The position numbers were made by a program, and so were the translations under genes. The notes under the pieces are model-generated. The model searched no databases and was not told where the DNA came from. It was given only the letters and a program-made list of their open reading frames with translations. This document shows, piece by piece, positions 18,501 to 27,517 of a DNA stretch of 56,649 bases. The stretch comes from Legionella sp. (GTDB lineage Bacteria > Pseudomonadota > Gammaproteobacteria > Legionellales > Legionellaceae), in NCBI GenBank assembly GCA_027437055.1, contig DAIAOV010000007.1, positions 1-56,649 of the forward strand. Reading direction: 5' to 3'. Every line of letters begins with the position of its first letter. Positions within the stretch are counted from its first letter, which is position 1.

Positions 18501-19623
18501 GGTAATGACATTGGTAGGAACACGACCCGAGTTAATTAAAATGAGCCGTGTTATTGCCGAGCTTGATAGCCAAGTAGAACACCTACTTGTCCATTCAGGA
18601 CAAAATTATGATTATGAATTAAATCAGGTTTTTTTTGATGATCTAGAGATTAGAAAGCCCGATGTATTTCTGAATATTTCACGTGATTCTGTGGCTCAAT
18701 CAATCGCTGATGTTATTGCTAAAGCGGATGATGTGTTTGAACAATTTAAGCCAGATGCTTTAATGTTGTATGGAGATACTAATACCTGTCTCGCCGTTAT
18801 TGCCGCAAAACGTAGAAAAATACCGGTATTTCATATGGAGGCTGGCAATAGAAGCTTTGATCAAAGAGTACCTGAAGAGCTAAATCGGAAAGTAGTCGAT
18901 CACTTAAGTGATATCAATATGGTGCTGACAGAGCATGCAAGACGTTATTTAATTGCTGAAGGAATAAGGCCTGAGACTATTATTAAAACAGGTTCTCATA
19001 TGCAGGAAGTATTAACGTATTATCGACATAAAATTGAAGCTTCAAAAGCTCTAGAACAATGCAAACTACAAAAAGGCAAATATTTCATCGTTAGTGCTCA
19101 CCGTGAGGAAAATGTTGATTCTCCTGAAAACCTAAGAGAATTAATAGCCAGTATTGAAGCATTGGCAGAACAATATAATTATCCTGTTTATTTTTCAACT
19201 CATCCTAGAACACGTAAGCGTATTGAAAGCTATATCAATAGACCAGTTAACCCTTTGGTGCAATTTGCTAACCCATTAGGATTTTTTGATTATATCAAAT
19301 TACAACAAGAAGCATTTTGTGTTTTATCTGATAGCGGCACAATAACGGAAGAAGCTTCTATGTTGAATTTACCCGCGGTAACGATTAGAAATGCTCATGA
19401 GCGTCCTGAAGGTATGGATGTAGGTACTTTAATCATGTGTGGTTTAGGTAAAGAGCGAATTTTAGAGGCAGTTAAGATTGTTACTGCGCAGCATAATTCG
19501 GAACACAGAGCAATCCCTCCTGTAGAAGATTATCAATCTGAAAGTGTTTCTAAACAAGTCGTCCGAATTGTTGTGAGCTACGTTGATTACATTAATAGGA
19601 CTGTGTGGAGAAAGTCCCTTTAA
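18493..19623 (+). CDS. fnlC: UDP-N-acetyl-L-fucosamine synthase FnlC/WbjD (2-epimerase)
   Basis: A 376-residue member of the UDP-GlcNAc 2-epimerase (WecB) family, which inverts C2 of UDP-L-PneuNAc to give UDP-L-FucNAc. Visible features are VGTRPELIKMSR at the N-terminus, MLYGDTNTCLA, VSAHREENVD and SDSGTITEEASML at the C-terminal UDP site. ATG at 18493 is chosen because AGGAGG lies 6 bases before it; the TTG one codon earlier is unlikely. It ends the FucNAc module and is followed by a strong hairpin. Confidence 0.92.
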   Translation: MLKVMTLVGTRPELIKMSRVIAELDSQVEHLLVHSGQNYDYELNQVFFDDLEIRKPDVFLNISRDSVAQSIADVIAKADDVFEQFKPDALMLYGDTNTCLAVIAAKRRKIPVFHMEAGNRSFDQRVPEELNRKVVDHLSDINMVLTEHARRYLIAEGIRPETIIKTGSHMQEVLTYYRHKIEASKALEQCKLQKGKYFIVSAHREENVDSPENLRELIASIEALAEQYNYPVYFSTHPRTRKRIESYINRPVNPLVQFANPLGFFDYIKLQQEAFCVLSDSGTITEEASMLNLPAVTIRNAHERPEGMDVGTLIMCGLGKERILEAVKIVTAQHNSEHRAIPPVEDYQSESVSKQVVRIVVSYVDYINRTVWRKSL

Positions 19624-19639
19624 TTCTAAGAAGTTAATT

Positions 19640-19667
19640 GTAGGTTGGGTCGTTTGACCCAACCTAC
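19640..19667 (+). terminator. Perfect 12-bp hairpin after fnlC
   Basis: GTAGGTTGGGTC (19640-19651), a 4-base loop, and GACCCAACCTAC (19656-19667), then CTTTAAG. It lies 17 bases after the fnlC stop. It could end the FucNAc operon, but the same type of hairpin occurs at 491, 20758, 41531, 49586 and 54635, some not placed as terminators. Confidence 0.6.
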
Positions 19668-19710
19668 TTTAAGTCAAAGAAAAGTATTTAAAAAGTGTCT
19701 CTCTTTATTG

Positions 19711-19767
19711 CCTACGTCCCGCGGCTTGTCCGCGGGATCCAGTGACGAAGGGAGTCTTGGATCCCGC
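19711..19767. repeat. CCGCGG palindromic repeat between fnlC and wzz
   Basis: TCCCGCGG and CCGCGGGA (19717-19737) form a hairpin around CTTGT, followed by a further GGATCCCGC (19759-19767) in the opposite sense to CGCGGGATCC. The same motif is at 30681-30709, and diverged forms at 1151-1180 and 2590-2664. Confidence 0.6.
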
Positions 19768-19829
19768 ATAACGTCTATGGTCCTATAGAGGAACACCGCG
19801 TTACTAGGTTTGGCATAGGAGCAGAATAA

Positions 19830-20726
19830 ATGAGCGGTCATGTGAATAGTATCCGAGACAGGTTATTTAAAAATAATGAATTGAATTTATTCGAATTTTT
19901 ACGAATTACTTGGAATCAAAAATGGCTTGTTTCTTTTATAACTTTGGTCTCAGTATTTATTGGTGTCACTTTTTTAAAGCTAAGTCGCCCCGTTTACGAA
20001 GCGAAAGCCATTATTGCTCCACCCAATGTGTCTGAAATTAGTAGTTTCAATGCGGGACGTTCAATAAACAAATATGATTTGTTACAGCCTTTTCAACGTC
20101 GTGAGATTTACACTATTTTTAAGGAAAGCTTTGAGTCTCAATTAACCCGAGATACTTTTTTTAATTCTCTTCATGCACAGCAGAATCCTACCGAGACGAT
20201 GCCAGGTAATTCTACTAAACCATTTATCCCAATAGTGACTACAGGCGTTGTAGAGAAGAAAATATTTGGAAAACGCTTTGTTTCAGTGCGAGATACTAAT
20301 CCCCAAGAAGCTGTGGCTCTTGCGCGGAAATATGTAGAAATAGCCAACCAAAATGCATTTAATGAGTTATTAAACATTATAAAAATACAAAACAATACGG
20401 TTGTTAATGACTTAGAATCTCGGATCCATAGTGCTCAATTACATGTCCAAGAACAAGAAAAAAATAGAGATTTAAATAAAACGCAATTAGTTCTTGAAAA
20501 TGCACGCATTAGAGAAATGCAAGAAAATGTTGAATTGTATAAAAATTCTAAAGTTCTTGCGTCTGGTCTTCTGTATCATTTAGATGGCCAAATTGCTGTT
20601 CCAACTGCACCTGTATCTCCACGAAAAGGGGCGATTTTATTATTATCAATTGCTTTGGGCTTACTCCTTGGTTGTTGCTCAGCAGTTTTAAGAGCATGTT
20701 TAACGGAAAGAAAAAATACATTATAA
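19830..20726 (+). CDS. wzz: O-antigen chain-length regulator Wzz-like
   Basis: A 298-residue polysaccharide co-polymerase. One membrane segment lies near residues 33-52 (WLVSFITLVSVFIGVTFL) and a second near 267-290, preceded by the proline-rich PTAPVSPRKG typical of Wzz. The large periplasmic part between them is helical with coiled-coil character around residues 195-235. Wzz sets the modal number of O-units added by Wzy. It has a good ribosome-binding site (AGGAG, 8 bases before the ATG) and is separated from fnlC by a hairpin and a palindrome, so it probably starts its own transcript. wzx follows. Confidence 0.87.
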   Translation: MSGHVNSIRDRLFKNNELNLFEFLRITWNQKWLVSFITLVSVFIGVTFLKLSRPVYEAKAIIAPPNVSEISSFNAGRSINKYDLLQPFQRREIYTIFKESFESQLTRDTFFNSLHAQQNPTETMPGNSTKPFIPIVTTGVVEKKIFGKRFVSVRDTNPQEAVALARKYVEIANQNAFNELLNIIKIQNNTVVNDLESRIHSAQLHVQEQEKNRDLNKTQLVLENARIREMQENVELYKNSKVLASGLLYHLDGQIAVPTAPVSPRKGAILLLSIALGLLLGCCSAVLRACLTERKNTL

Positions 20727-20757
20727 GTCTCTATGTTACAATGAGACAGCACAACTG

Positions 20758-20793
20758 TAGGTTGAGCTTCGCTGTCGCTCAGCATCGACCTAC
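20758..20793 (+). repeat. GTAGGT hairpin between wzz and wzx
   Basis: Outer GTAGGT (20758-20763)/ACCTAC (20788-20793) encloses TGAGC/GCTCA. Possible terminator or transcript-stabilising hairpin; same class as the hairpin at 19640. Confidence 0.5.
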
Positions 20794-20888
20794 CTTATAC
20801 AAGCACCATTGAGTAATAAAGTGATGCACTTTTTGGTAAAAAACCTAATGAAGACCTATATGTATGATTTGCTTTGTGGCGATTTAAA

Positions 20889-22181
20889 ATGAGTAGTTTG
20901 AAAGTTAATGTCAGCATTTATTTTGCTGCAAATACTACCGTCGCATTAATTCCATTTCTTCTTATGCCTATTTTAACTCGTTATTTAGGACCTGAAGGAT
21001 ATGGAGTGGTTGCAATGTTTATAACATTTACCACTTTGTTGGGGGCTGTAGTAGGTTTAAATGCGCATAATGGCTTAGCAACACGATGGTTTGATAAAGA
21101 TGAGTTAAATTTCCCCCAATACGTCACGGCGTGTCTTGTTATATTAATTGCAAGTTCTTTGCTGTTATCGCTTCTCTTTTTTGTGGTGAGAAATTGGCTT
21201 TCTGCCGAGTTATCCATACCTGTTTTTTGGCTTAATATAGCCATAATACTTTCAACCGCAACGTTTATCACTCAAGTGAGGTTAGTTCTCTGGCAGGTTG
21301 AAGAAAAACCGATAAAGTACGGGGTTGTACAATTTGGTCAAGCATTATCGAATGGGGTGCTCAGTTATATTGCTGTTGTGCTTTTGCTTGATGATTATGC
21401 TGGACGTCTTTGGGGGCAGGTTCTGTCAGGAGTGTTCTTTGGACTGTTATGTCTTTTCTTATTGTATAAAGAAGGGTATCTCAAATGGAGTACGCGTTGG
21501 GAATACATAAAAGATGCACTGGCATTTGGTGTGCCTTTAGTGCCACACGTCTTAGGAAGTTTCTTTCTTCTTATGGCGGATAGAATGATTGTTAATTTCA
21601 AATTAGGCACTGCCAGCGCTGGAATTTATATGTTGGCAGTGCAGATTGCATTAGGATTTAATTTAATCAATGAAGCGTTTAATAAGGCCTTTGTTCCCTG
21701 GCTTTTTACACGACTAAAAAAAGATGAGTTAAGTGAGAAAATTAGAATTGTACGATTGTCTTATATTTATTTTCTAGCATTATTAATTGCTCCACTTTTT
21801 TCTGTGGTGTTAGGCAAATACTTCATTGCGATTCTTGCTGGCCCTGAATTTTTGCCCGCCGCGGCAGTATTAAATTGGTTGATATTGATGCAATCATTTC
21901 ATGGAATGTATTATTTAGTAACCAATTATTTATTTTATGAAAGAAAAACACATATAACTGCCACAATAACTATTGTTTGTGGCGGGCTAAATCTTGTTTT
22001 AACCGTATTTTTAGTTGATGCTTTTGGCTTAGTTGGGGCTGGCATTAGTTCAGCTCTTGGGATGTTTCTCCATTTCTTGTTAACCTGGATTATGGCTGCA
22101 AGGGTGCATCCTATGCCATGGTTTTCATCTTTGATTGGTAGTAAGTACGTGTCTGTTCATCCTGAGCATAGCGAAGGGTAA
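20889..22181 (+). CDS. wzx: O-unit flippase Wzx (polysaccharide translocase)
   Basis: A 430-residue membrane protein with about 12-14 predicted spans and no soluble domain. The N-terminal AANTTVALIPFLLMPILTRY followed by GPEGYGVVAMF is characteristic of the Wzx/RfbX branch of the MOP superfamily, which flips undecaprenyl-linked O-units to the periplasm. ATG at 20889 is chosen over an upstream GTG. The C-terminus (SVHPEHSEG) looks like translated intergenic repeat DNA rather than family sequence, suggesting an altered end. With wzy and wzz it implies Wzy-dependent assembly. Confidence 0.88.
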   Translation: MSSLKVNVSIYFAANTTVALIPFLLMPILTRYLGPEGYGVVAMFITFTTLLGAVVGLNAHNGLATRWFDKDELNFPQYVTACLVILIASSLLLSLLFFVVRNWLSAELSIPVFWLNIAIILSTATFITQVRLVLWQVEEKPIKYGVVQFGQALSNGVLSYIAVVLLLDDYAGRLWGQVLSGVFFGLLCLFLLYKEGYLKWSTRWEYIKDALAFGVPLVPHVLGSFFLLMADRMIVNFKLGTASAGIYMLAVQIALGFNLINEAFNKAFVPWLFTRLKKDELSEKIRIVRLSYIYFLALLIAPLFSVVLGKYFIAILAGPEFLPAAAVLNWLILMQSFHGMYYLVTNYLFYERKTHITATITIVCGGLNLVLTVFLVDAFGLVGAGISSALGMFLHFLLTWIMAARVHPMPWFSSLIGSKYVSVHPEHSEG

Positions 22182-22212
22182 TAGAGGTCTAATTAATAAT
22201 GAGGCAATTTGC

Positions 22213-23190
22213 ATGAAGGTTTTAGTTACAGGCGCTGATGGGTTTATTGGCTCTCACCTCACTGAGTTATTAGTAAAAAAGGGATATGATGTTAAAGCAT
22301 TATCTCAATACAATTCCTTTAATAATTGGGGATGGTTAGAGGATATTGAATGCCAAAATGATGTGGAAATACTTACGGGAGACATACGTGATCCGCATTA
22401 TTGCAAACACATCACTAAAGGTGTGGACATGGTATTCCACCTTGCCGCATTGATTGCGATACCCTATTCCTATTTAGCTCCAGACAGTTATGTGGATACT
22501 AATATCAAAGGAACCTTAAATATTTGCCAAGCAGCGCTTGATAACGGCGTGAGTCGCTTAATCCACACGTCAACAAGTGAAGTATATGGTACAGCACTTT
22601 ATGTTCCTATTGATGAAAAGCACCCATTGCAACCACAGTCACCCTATAGTGCGTCTAAAATAGGAGCTGATTCTATGGCAATGAGCTTTTATAATGCGTT
22701 TAATTTACCTTTAACCATCGCAAGACCTTTTAACACTTATGGCCCAAGACAATCTGCGCGAGCTGTAATTCCAACCATCATTACGCAAATTGCCAGTGGA
22801 CTTGATAAAATTGAACTAGGAGATATTAGCCCAACACGTGATTTTAACTATGTTGCAGATACTTGTCGTGGATTTTTAGAATTGGCACTCTGCGACAAAG
22901 CTGTCGGTGAAGTGGTCAATATTGGTTCTAATTATGAGATTTCTATAGGTGATACGTTGAGTTTAATTCGTGAACTCATGAGCAGCAATGTTGAGTTTGT
23001 TTTTGATCAACAACGTATGAGACCAGAAAAATCTGAAGTAGCACGCTTGTGGTGTGACAATAGCAAAATTCGCAGCTTAACTGGTTTTGAGCCGCAATTT
23101 TCTATAAGAGATGGATTACTAAAAACCATAGAATGGTTTACGGCGAAAAGTAATTTGTCTAAATACAAGGCAAACATTTATAATGTGTAA
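22213..23190 (+). CDS. legB: Nucleotide-sugar 4,6-dehydratase LegB
   Basis: A 325-residue extended short-chain dehydrogenase. The N-terminal VTGADGFIGSHL binds NAD, STSEVYGTA and YSASKIGAD carry the catalytic Thr/Ser, Glu and YxxxK, and RPFNTYGPRQSARAVIP is the substrate-loop signature. LegB dehydrates the activated GlcNAc (GDP-linked in Campylobacter) to its 4-keto-6-deoxy form, the first ring modification of the legionaminic acid route. ATG at 22213 is chosen over the longer frame from 22135, because GAGG precedes it and homology begins there. It leads the leg gene set, followed by a repeat and then legC. Confidence 0.9.
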   Translation: MKVLVTGADGFIGSHLTELLVKKGYDVKALSQYNSFNNWGWLEDIECQNDVEILTGDIRDPHYCKHITKGVDMVFHLAALIAIPYSYLAPDSYVDTNIKGTLNICQAALDNGVSRLIHTSTSEVYGTALYVPIDEKHPLQPQSPYSASKIGADSMAMSFYNAFNLPLTIARPFNTYGPRQSARAVIPTIITQIASGLDKIELGDISPTRDFNYVADTCRGFLELALCDKAVGEVVNIGSNYEISIGDTLSLIRELMSSNVEFVFDQQRMRPEKSEVARLWCDNSKIRSLTGFEPQFSIRDGLLKTIEWFTAKSNLSKYKANIYNV

Positions 23191-23240
23191 CTTATATATA
23201 GATTGGGCCAAGACCCAACAACGGACGTTAAATTAAGCGC

Positions 23241-23344
23241 AACTGTTCGGGCAATGACGCCAACTTAAGCCCGTGTAGCCACCAGACTACAAATAAGTGA
23301 CACAGGGTTAATTCCTTAAGTTGGCGCCATTGATTGTTCAGGAG
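23241..23344. repeat. Dispersed palindromic repeat, copy A (between legB and legC)
   Basis: The left end AACTGTTCGGGCAATGACGC with CAACTTAAG (23241-23269) is inverted at the right end, CTTAAGTTGGCGCCATTGAT then TGTTCA (23315-23340). The inner block ACTACAAATAAGTGACACAG (from about 23286) is nearly identical in copy B at about 28697. A TAGAAGATACAG block just outside also occurs in copy K. Confidence 0.8.
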
Positions 23345-23446
23345 AGTTGATCTGGATTTACAATGATATGTAGAAGATACAGCAATATGTTGTACGGTAT
23401 TAACGAGACGCGACTTGGGTCATTACCATAATATTTAGGCATAAAA

Positions 23447-24589
23447 ATGATTAATCAATTAATAAGCTTTTTGCGTGAGCACTATCAAACAGAGGATTTT
23501 ATACCGTTACATGCGCCACGATTTATTGGTAATGAAAAAGCCTATGTTTTGAATGCCATAGATTCAACATTTGTGTCTAGTGTCGGTGCTTATGTGGATC
23601 AATTTGAACGTGATATGGCGAAGTATACCTATAGTCCTAGTGCGGTGGTTACCGTAAATGGCACTAGCGCTTTACATTGTGCTTTACTACTAGCAGGTGT
23701 CAAAGCTCAAGATTATGTAATAACCCAAGCTTTAACGTTTGTTGCAACCTGTAATGCTATAGCCTATTGTAATGCTGAACCCATTTTCATCGATGTTGAT
23801 AGAAAAACTCTCGGATTATCACCTCAAGCACTAGATGCTTGGCTAGATGAGTTTTCTTTTATTGATGATCAAGGTTATTGCCGTCACAAAAAGAATCATC
23901 GTATTATCAGGGCTTGTGTTCCCATGCATACCTTTGGACATCCAGTAGATCTTGATGGATTACTTGATGTTTGCCATAGGTGGAATTTAAAAATGGTTGA
24001 GGATGCGGCGGAGTCGCTTGGTAGTTTATATAAAGGTCGACACACAGGCACTTTGGGTGAGTTGGGCATATTAAGCTTTAACGGTAACAAGATTATCACT
24101 ACCGGGGGAGGAGGAATGATCTTGACTAATAAAGAATTAGGGCAAAAAGCCAAACATCTTACTACCACTGCTAAAAAACCTCATCCTTATGAGTACGTTC
24201 ATGATGAGATAGGGTTTAACTATAGAATGCCTAATATTAACGCCGCTTTGGGGTGCGCTCAACTGGAGCGGCTGGAATTTTTTATTGAAAAGAAACGAGC
24301 TTTGGCTAATAGTTATAGCGATTTGCTTAAGAACTCCTCCTTACAATTTATCATGGAGCCGGCACACTGTCGTAGCAATTACTGGTTGAATGCAGTAATT
24401 TGCGATGATCTAGACCAACGTAATGAATTGTTACAAAAGACTAATGATTCTGGGGTAATGACTAGGCCTATATGGCATTTAATGAATCAGTTAGCTATGT
24501 ATAAAAATGCGCTTTGTGGACCGCTGAATCATTCGGAATGGTTGGTCGATAGAGTGGTAAACCTTCCCAGTAGCGTTAAAGAGTGTTGA
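23447..24589 (+). CDS. legC: DegT-family aminotransferase LegC
   Basis: A 380-residue PLP-dependent sugar aminotransferase. Features: TVNGTSALHCALLLAGV (phosphate-binding region), EDAAESLGSLYKG, and the PLP-lysine motif SFNGNKIITTGGGGM. MPNINAALGCAQLERL is the usual DegT C-terminal motif. LegC adds the C4 amino group to the 4-keto sugar from LegB, with glutamate as donor. Here it begins the tightly packed run legC-legG-legI-legH-ptmE. It is the only DegT aminotransferase in the locus, so the wbpE-type step also lacks any other candidate here. Confidence 0.92.
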   Translation: MINQLISFLREHYQTEDFIPLHAPRFIGNEKAYVLNAIDSTFVSSVGAYVDQFERDMAKYTYSPSAVVTVNGTSALHCALLLAGVKAQDYVITQALTFVATCNAIAYCNAEPIFIDVDRKTLGLSPQALDAWLDEFSFIDDQGYCRHKKNHRIIRACVPMHTFGHPVDLDGLLDVCHRWNLKMVEDAAESLGSLYKGRHTGTLGELGILSFNGNKIITTGGGGMILTNKELGQKAKHLTTTAKKPHPYEYVHDEIGFNYRMPNINAALGCAQLERLEFFIEKKRALANSYSDLLKNSSLQFIMEPAHCRSNYWLNAVICDDLDQRNELLQKTNDSGVMTRPIWHLMNQLAMYKNALCGPLNHSEWLVDRVVNLPSSVKEC

Positions 24590-24598
24590 GGAACATCG

Positions 24599-25762
24599 AT
24601 GCGTAAAATTGCTGTATTTACAGGAACTCGAGCCGAATATGGGTTGTTGTTTTGGTTGATGAAAGGAATCCAGAATGATAATGAATTAGAGTTACAAGTT
24701 ATTGTCAGTGGTATGCATTTGGCGCCTCAATTTGGTGAGACCTGGAGAGAAATAGAGGCTGATGGATTTAGGATAGATGCTTCAGTTGAAATGTTACTCG
24801 CCTCAGACACCCCTGTGGGGGTAGTCAAATCGATGGGCGTGGCTTCAATTGGTTTTGCGGATGCTTTGGCTCGGTTGCAACCTGATCTATTAGTCATATT
24901 AGGTGACCGATTTGAAGCCTTGGCTATTGCTCAGGCTGCTTTGATTATGAAAATTCCCATTGCTCATTTGCATGGTGGGGAGCTGACTCTGGGCGCTTAT
25001 GATAATTCCATACGTCACGCTATTACTAAGATGGCTTTTTTGCACTTTACTGCGGCAGAAAAATACAGACAACGTATTATTCAAATGGGGGAAGAAAGCA
25101 AGAGGGTTTTTAATGTTGGTGCTGCGGGATTAGAACATGTAGTGCGTACAGAAATCTATTCTATAGACGCTTTGGCTGACCAGCTAAATATCCCATTGCG
25201 TCGCCCCTATTTTCTGGTGACCTATCATCCTGAAACCTTAAGTAATGATGTAGAGGGCGGTTCGTTTAAGCTTTTATTAAATGCACTCGATGAAATGACT
25301 GACTATCAAGTGTTATTTACTTACCCTAATGCGGATAATGGCGGCCATGCAATTATTCAGCAGATAGAGCAATATTGTAAACTCAATGCTCACCGAGCAT
25401 TTGCTTCGGTGTCTTTAGGATCAACGAGGTATTTAAGTGCCGTTGCTCATGCCGAGGCTGTTATTGGTAACTCATCAAGTGGCTTAATTGAAGTACCTGC
25501 TTTTAGAGTACCTACAGTGAATATTGGCAAAAGACAAGAAGGTCGTTTAGCCGCGGACTCAGTGATCCAATGCATGGCAGAGTTTGATGAGATTAAAACG
25601 GCCATAAGTAAGGCGATTAGCGCTGATTTTAAAGAAAAATGTTGCAATGTCATTAATCCCTATGGTGATGGACGAGTGTCTGATCGTATTATACCTATCC
25701 TTAAAACACATAACCTATCGGCTATGAAGCATTTTCAAGATTTGGATTTTACCTATGAATAA
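24599..25762 (+). CDS. legG: Hydrolysing UDP/GDP-sugar 2-epimerase LegG (NeuC family)
   Basis: A 387-residue NeuC/LegG-type enzyme that inverts C2 and releases the nucleotide, giving free 2,4-diacetamido-2,4,6-trideoxy-D-mannose. It starts VFTGTRAEYGLLFWLM, has the LHGGELTLGAYDNSIRHAITKMA segment region and the nucleotide site IGNSSSGLIEVP. It begins 9 bases after legC, with GAGG just before the ATG, and overlaps legI by 8 bases. Confidence 0.93.
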   Translation: MRKIAVFTGTRAEYGLLFWLMKGIQNDNELELQVIVSGMHLAPQFGETWREIEADGFRIDASVEMLLASDTPVGVVKSMGVASIGFADALARLQPDLLVILGDRFEALAIAQAALIMKIPIAHLHGGELTLGAYDNSIRHAITKMAFLHFTAAEKYRQRIIQMGEESKRVFNVGAAGLEHVVRTEIYSIDALADQLNIPLRRPYFLVTYHPETLSNDVEGGSFKLLLNALDEMTDYQVLFTYPNADNGGHAIIQQIEQYCKLNAHRAFASVSLGSTRYLSAVAHAEAVIGNSSSGLIEVPAFRVPTVNIGKRQEGRLAADSVIQCMAEFDEIKTAISKAISADFKEKCCNVINPYGDGRVSDRIIPILKTHNLSAMKHFQDLDFTYE

Positions 25763-26834
25763 ACTAAAAGATTCCGTGTATTTTATTGCAGAAGCCGGTG
25801 TGAATCATAATGGTAATAAAGAGCTTGCCCTTAATTTAATTGATGCTGCAGCAGAATCAGGCGCAGATGCTGTTAAATTTCAGACGTTTAAAGCAAGCAA
25901 ATTAGCCAGCAGATCTGTAGGCAAGGCGAAATATCAAAAAGCGAATACGGATAGCGATGAGAGTCAATTAGACATGTTGAGCAAGCTGGAACTTCCGGAG
26001 GATTGGCATTTCGAACTGCAAGAACATGCAAAAAAAAGAGGAATAGAGTTTCTCTCAACCGCTTTTGATGAAGCAAGTTTACTTTTTTTACAAACCTTAA
26101 GTTTACCTTGCTATAAGGTTCCTTCGGGAGAACTCACTAATGCTCCTTTGCTGTGGCGATTTGCTAAAACAGGAAAGCCTCTTATTATTTCTACAGGTAT
26201 GGCAACTATGGTCGAAGTAGAAGAGGCTTTGGCTATTGTGACTCATGCATTACACTCTCCTAATGAGCCTCGTGGGATGGATGAAGTATGGCATCTATGG
26301 AGCAAGTCTGAAGCTCGTGAACTGTTAAGAGACTGGGTGACGTTACTTCATTGTACTTCGCAATATCCAACACCTTGGCATGAGGTGAATTTGAAAGCCA
26401 TGGATACTTTATCTGCCGCGTTTGGCCTGGATGTGGGCTATTCCGATCATACCGAGGGGACAGTGATTCCTCTTGCAGCCGTAGCACGCGGGGCAAAAAT
26501 TATAGAGAAACATTTTACTTTAGATAAGACCTTGCCAGGACCAGATCACAAAGCGTCTATTGAAGTGGATGAATTGAAAAAATTAATTAATGAAATTCGT
26601 GCATTGGAGATCGCTTTAGGAAATGGGGTTAAAGCACCTCAGCCCAGTGAATGGGATACCAGACGAGTCGCAAGACAATCCATAGTTGCTGCCAATCCAT
26701 TACCTTCAGGAAAAGTCATTGAGCGTCATGATCTCACTACAGCGCGCACAGGAGAAGGGCTCGCTCCTAAATTGATATGGGAATTGGTGGGGACAATCAG
26801 TAAAAAAACTTACGAGCCAGGAGATGTTTTTTGA
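25755..26834 (+). CDS. legI: Legionaminic acid synthase LegI (NeuB family)
   Basis: A 359-residue NeuB-type synthase that condenses the 6-deoxy-mannose derivative with phosphoenolpyruvate to form the nine-carbon legionaminic acid. The N-terminal TIM barrel begins IAEAGVNHNGNKELAL and contains DAVKFQTF, KVPSGELTNAPLL and DVGYSDHTEG; the metal and phosphate ligands lie in these. The C-terminal ~60 residues are an antifreeze-like SAF domain. It overlaps legG and legH at its ends. Confidence 0.95.
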   Translation: MNKLKDSVYFIAEAGVNHNGNKELALNLIDAAAESGADAVKFQTFKASKLASRSVGKAKYQKANTDSDESQLDMLSKLELPEDWHFELQEHAKKRGIEFLSTAFDEASLLFLQTLSLPCYKVPSGELTNAPLLWRFAKTGKPLIISTGMATMVEVEEALAIVTHALHSPNEPRGMDEVWHLWSKSEARELLRDWVTLLHCTSQYPTPWHEVNLKAMDTLSAAFGLDVGYSDHTEGTVIPLAAVARGAKIIEKHFTLDKTLPGPDHKASIEVDELKKLINEIRALEIALGNGVKAPQPSEWDTRRVARQSIVAANPLPSGKVIERHDLTTARTGEGLAPKLIWELVGTISKKTYEPGDVF

Positions 26835-27517
26835 TGACGAGCACACAACCGATAAAACCTTTGATATTGCTAGGTGCTGGTGGTCATGCCAAAGTGTTGC
26901 TTTCTTTGGTTCAATCTCTGAAACTACCAGTATTAGGTGTTTGTGCTCCTGAATTGTTCCACAATGGTATTAAGCAGTGGCGTGGTCTTGATGTGCTGAG
27001 TAATGGTGATGAGTTAAAAGGATATAGCCCTGATGAAGTGGATTTAATTAATGGGGTAGGCCAACGTGTTGATAATGATAATCGACGTCGTGTTTTTGAG
27101 CGTTTTACAGCACAAGGTTATTATTTCCCCTCATTAGTTCATCCCCATGCTTGTGTTGATTCTTCTGCTGTTTTGGAAGAAGGGGTACAAGTTATGGCTG
27201 GAGCGATAATTCAAGTCGATGCCCATATAGGTAAAAATGTCATTATTAATACGCAGGCGAGTGTTGATCATGATTGTATCATTGACGAGAACGTTCATAT
27301 CGCTCCAGGTGCCGTGCTTTGTGGTACAGTGACGGTATCTAAAGGCTCTTTTATTGCAACCGGCGTGCGCGTAGGTCCTGGGGTAAAAATAGGGGAATCA
27401 GCGGTTATTGGTGCTGGTGCATCTATAGTGCGTGATGTGAAAACAAAATCACTTGTGTTGCCTGCTGCTGTGCGGTATATAGGCTCAACCTCAGATACTT
27501 ATGTTGGCGAGAAATAA
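26834..27517 (+). CDS. legH: Sugar O/N-acyltransferase LegH (NeuD/PglD family)
   Basis: A 227-residue left-handed beta-helix acetyltransferase. The N-terminal Rossmann-like half begins LILLGAGGHAKVLLSLV, the PglD/NeuD sugar-nucleotide motif, and hexapeptide repeats run from about residue 100 to 205. The catalytic His is expected in DHDCIIDENVHIAPGA. LegH acetylates the C4 amino group made by LegC. The ATG overlaps the legI stop (TGATG); its last base is the first base of the ptmE ATG (TAATG). Confidence 0.9.
   Translation: MTSTQPIKPLILLGAGGHAKVLLSLVQSLKLPVLGVCAPELFHNGIKQWRGLDVLSNGDELKGYSPDEVDLINGVGQRVDNDNRRRVFERFTAQGYYFPSLVHPHACVDSSAVLEEGVQVMAGAIIQVDAHIGKNVIINTQASVDHDCIIDENVHIAPGAVLCGTVTVSKGSFIATGVRVGPGVKIGESAVIGAGASIVRDVKTKSLVLPAAVRYIGSTSDTYVGEK

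Noticed and set aside
23221-23400. CRISPR-like repeats
   Set aside because: The repeats are dispersed, inverted and unevenly spaced, with no cas genes; they are palindromic elements.
23447-24589. DegT aminotransferase as WbpE
   Set aside because: Its tight linkage to legG, legI, legH and ptmE makes LegC the better call; dual use remains only a hypothesis.
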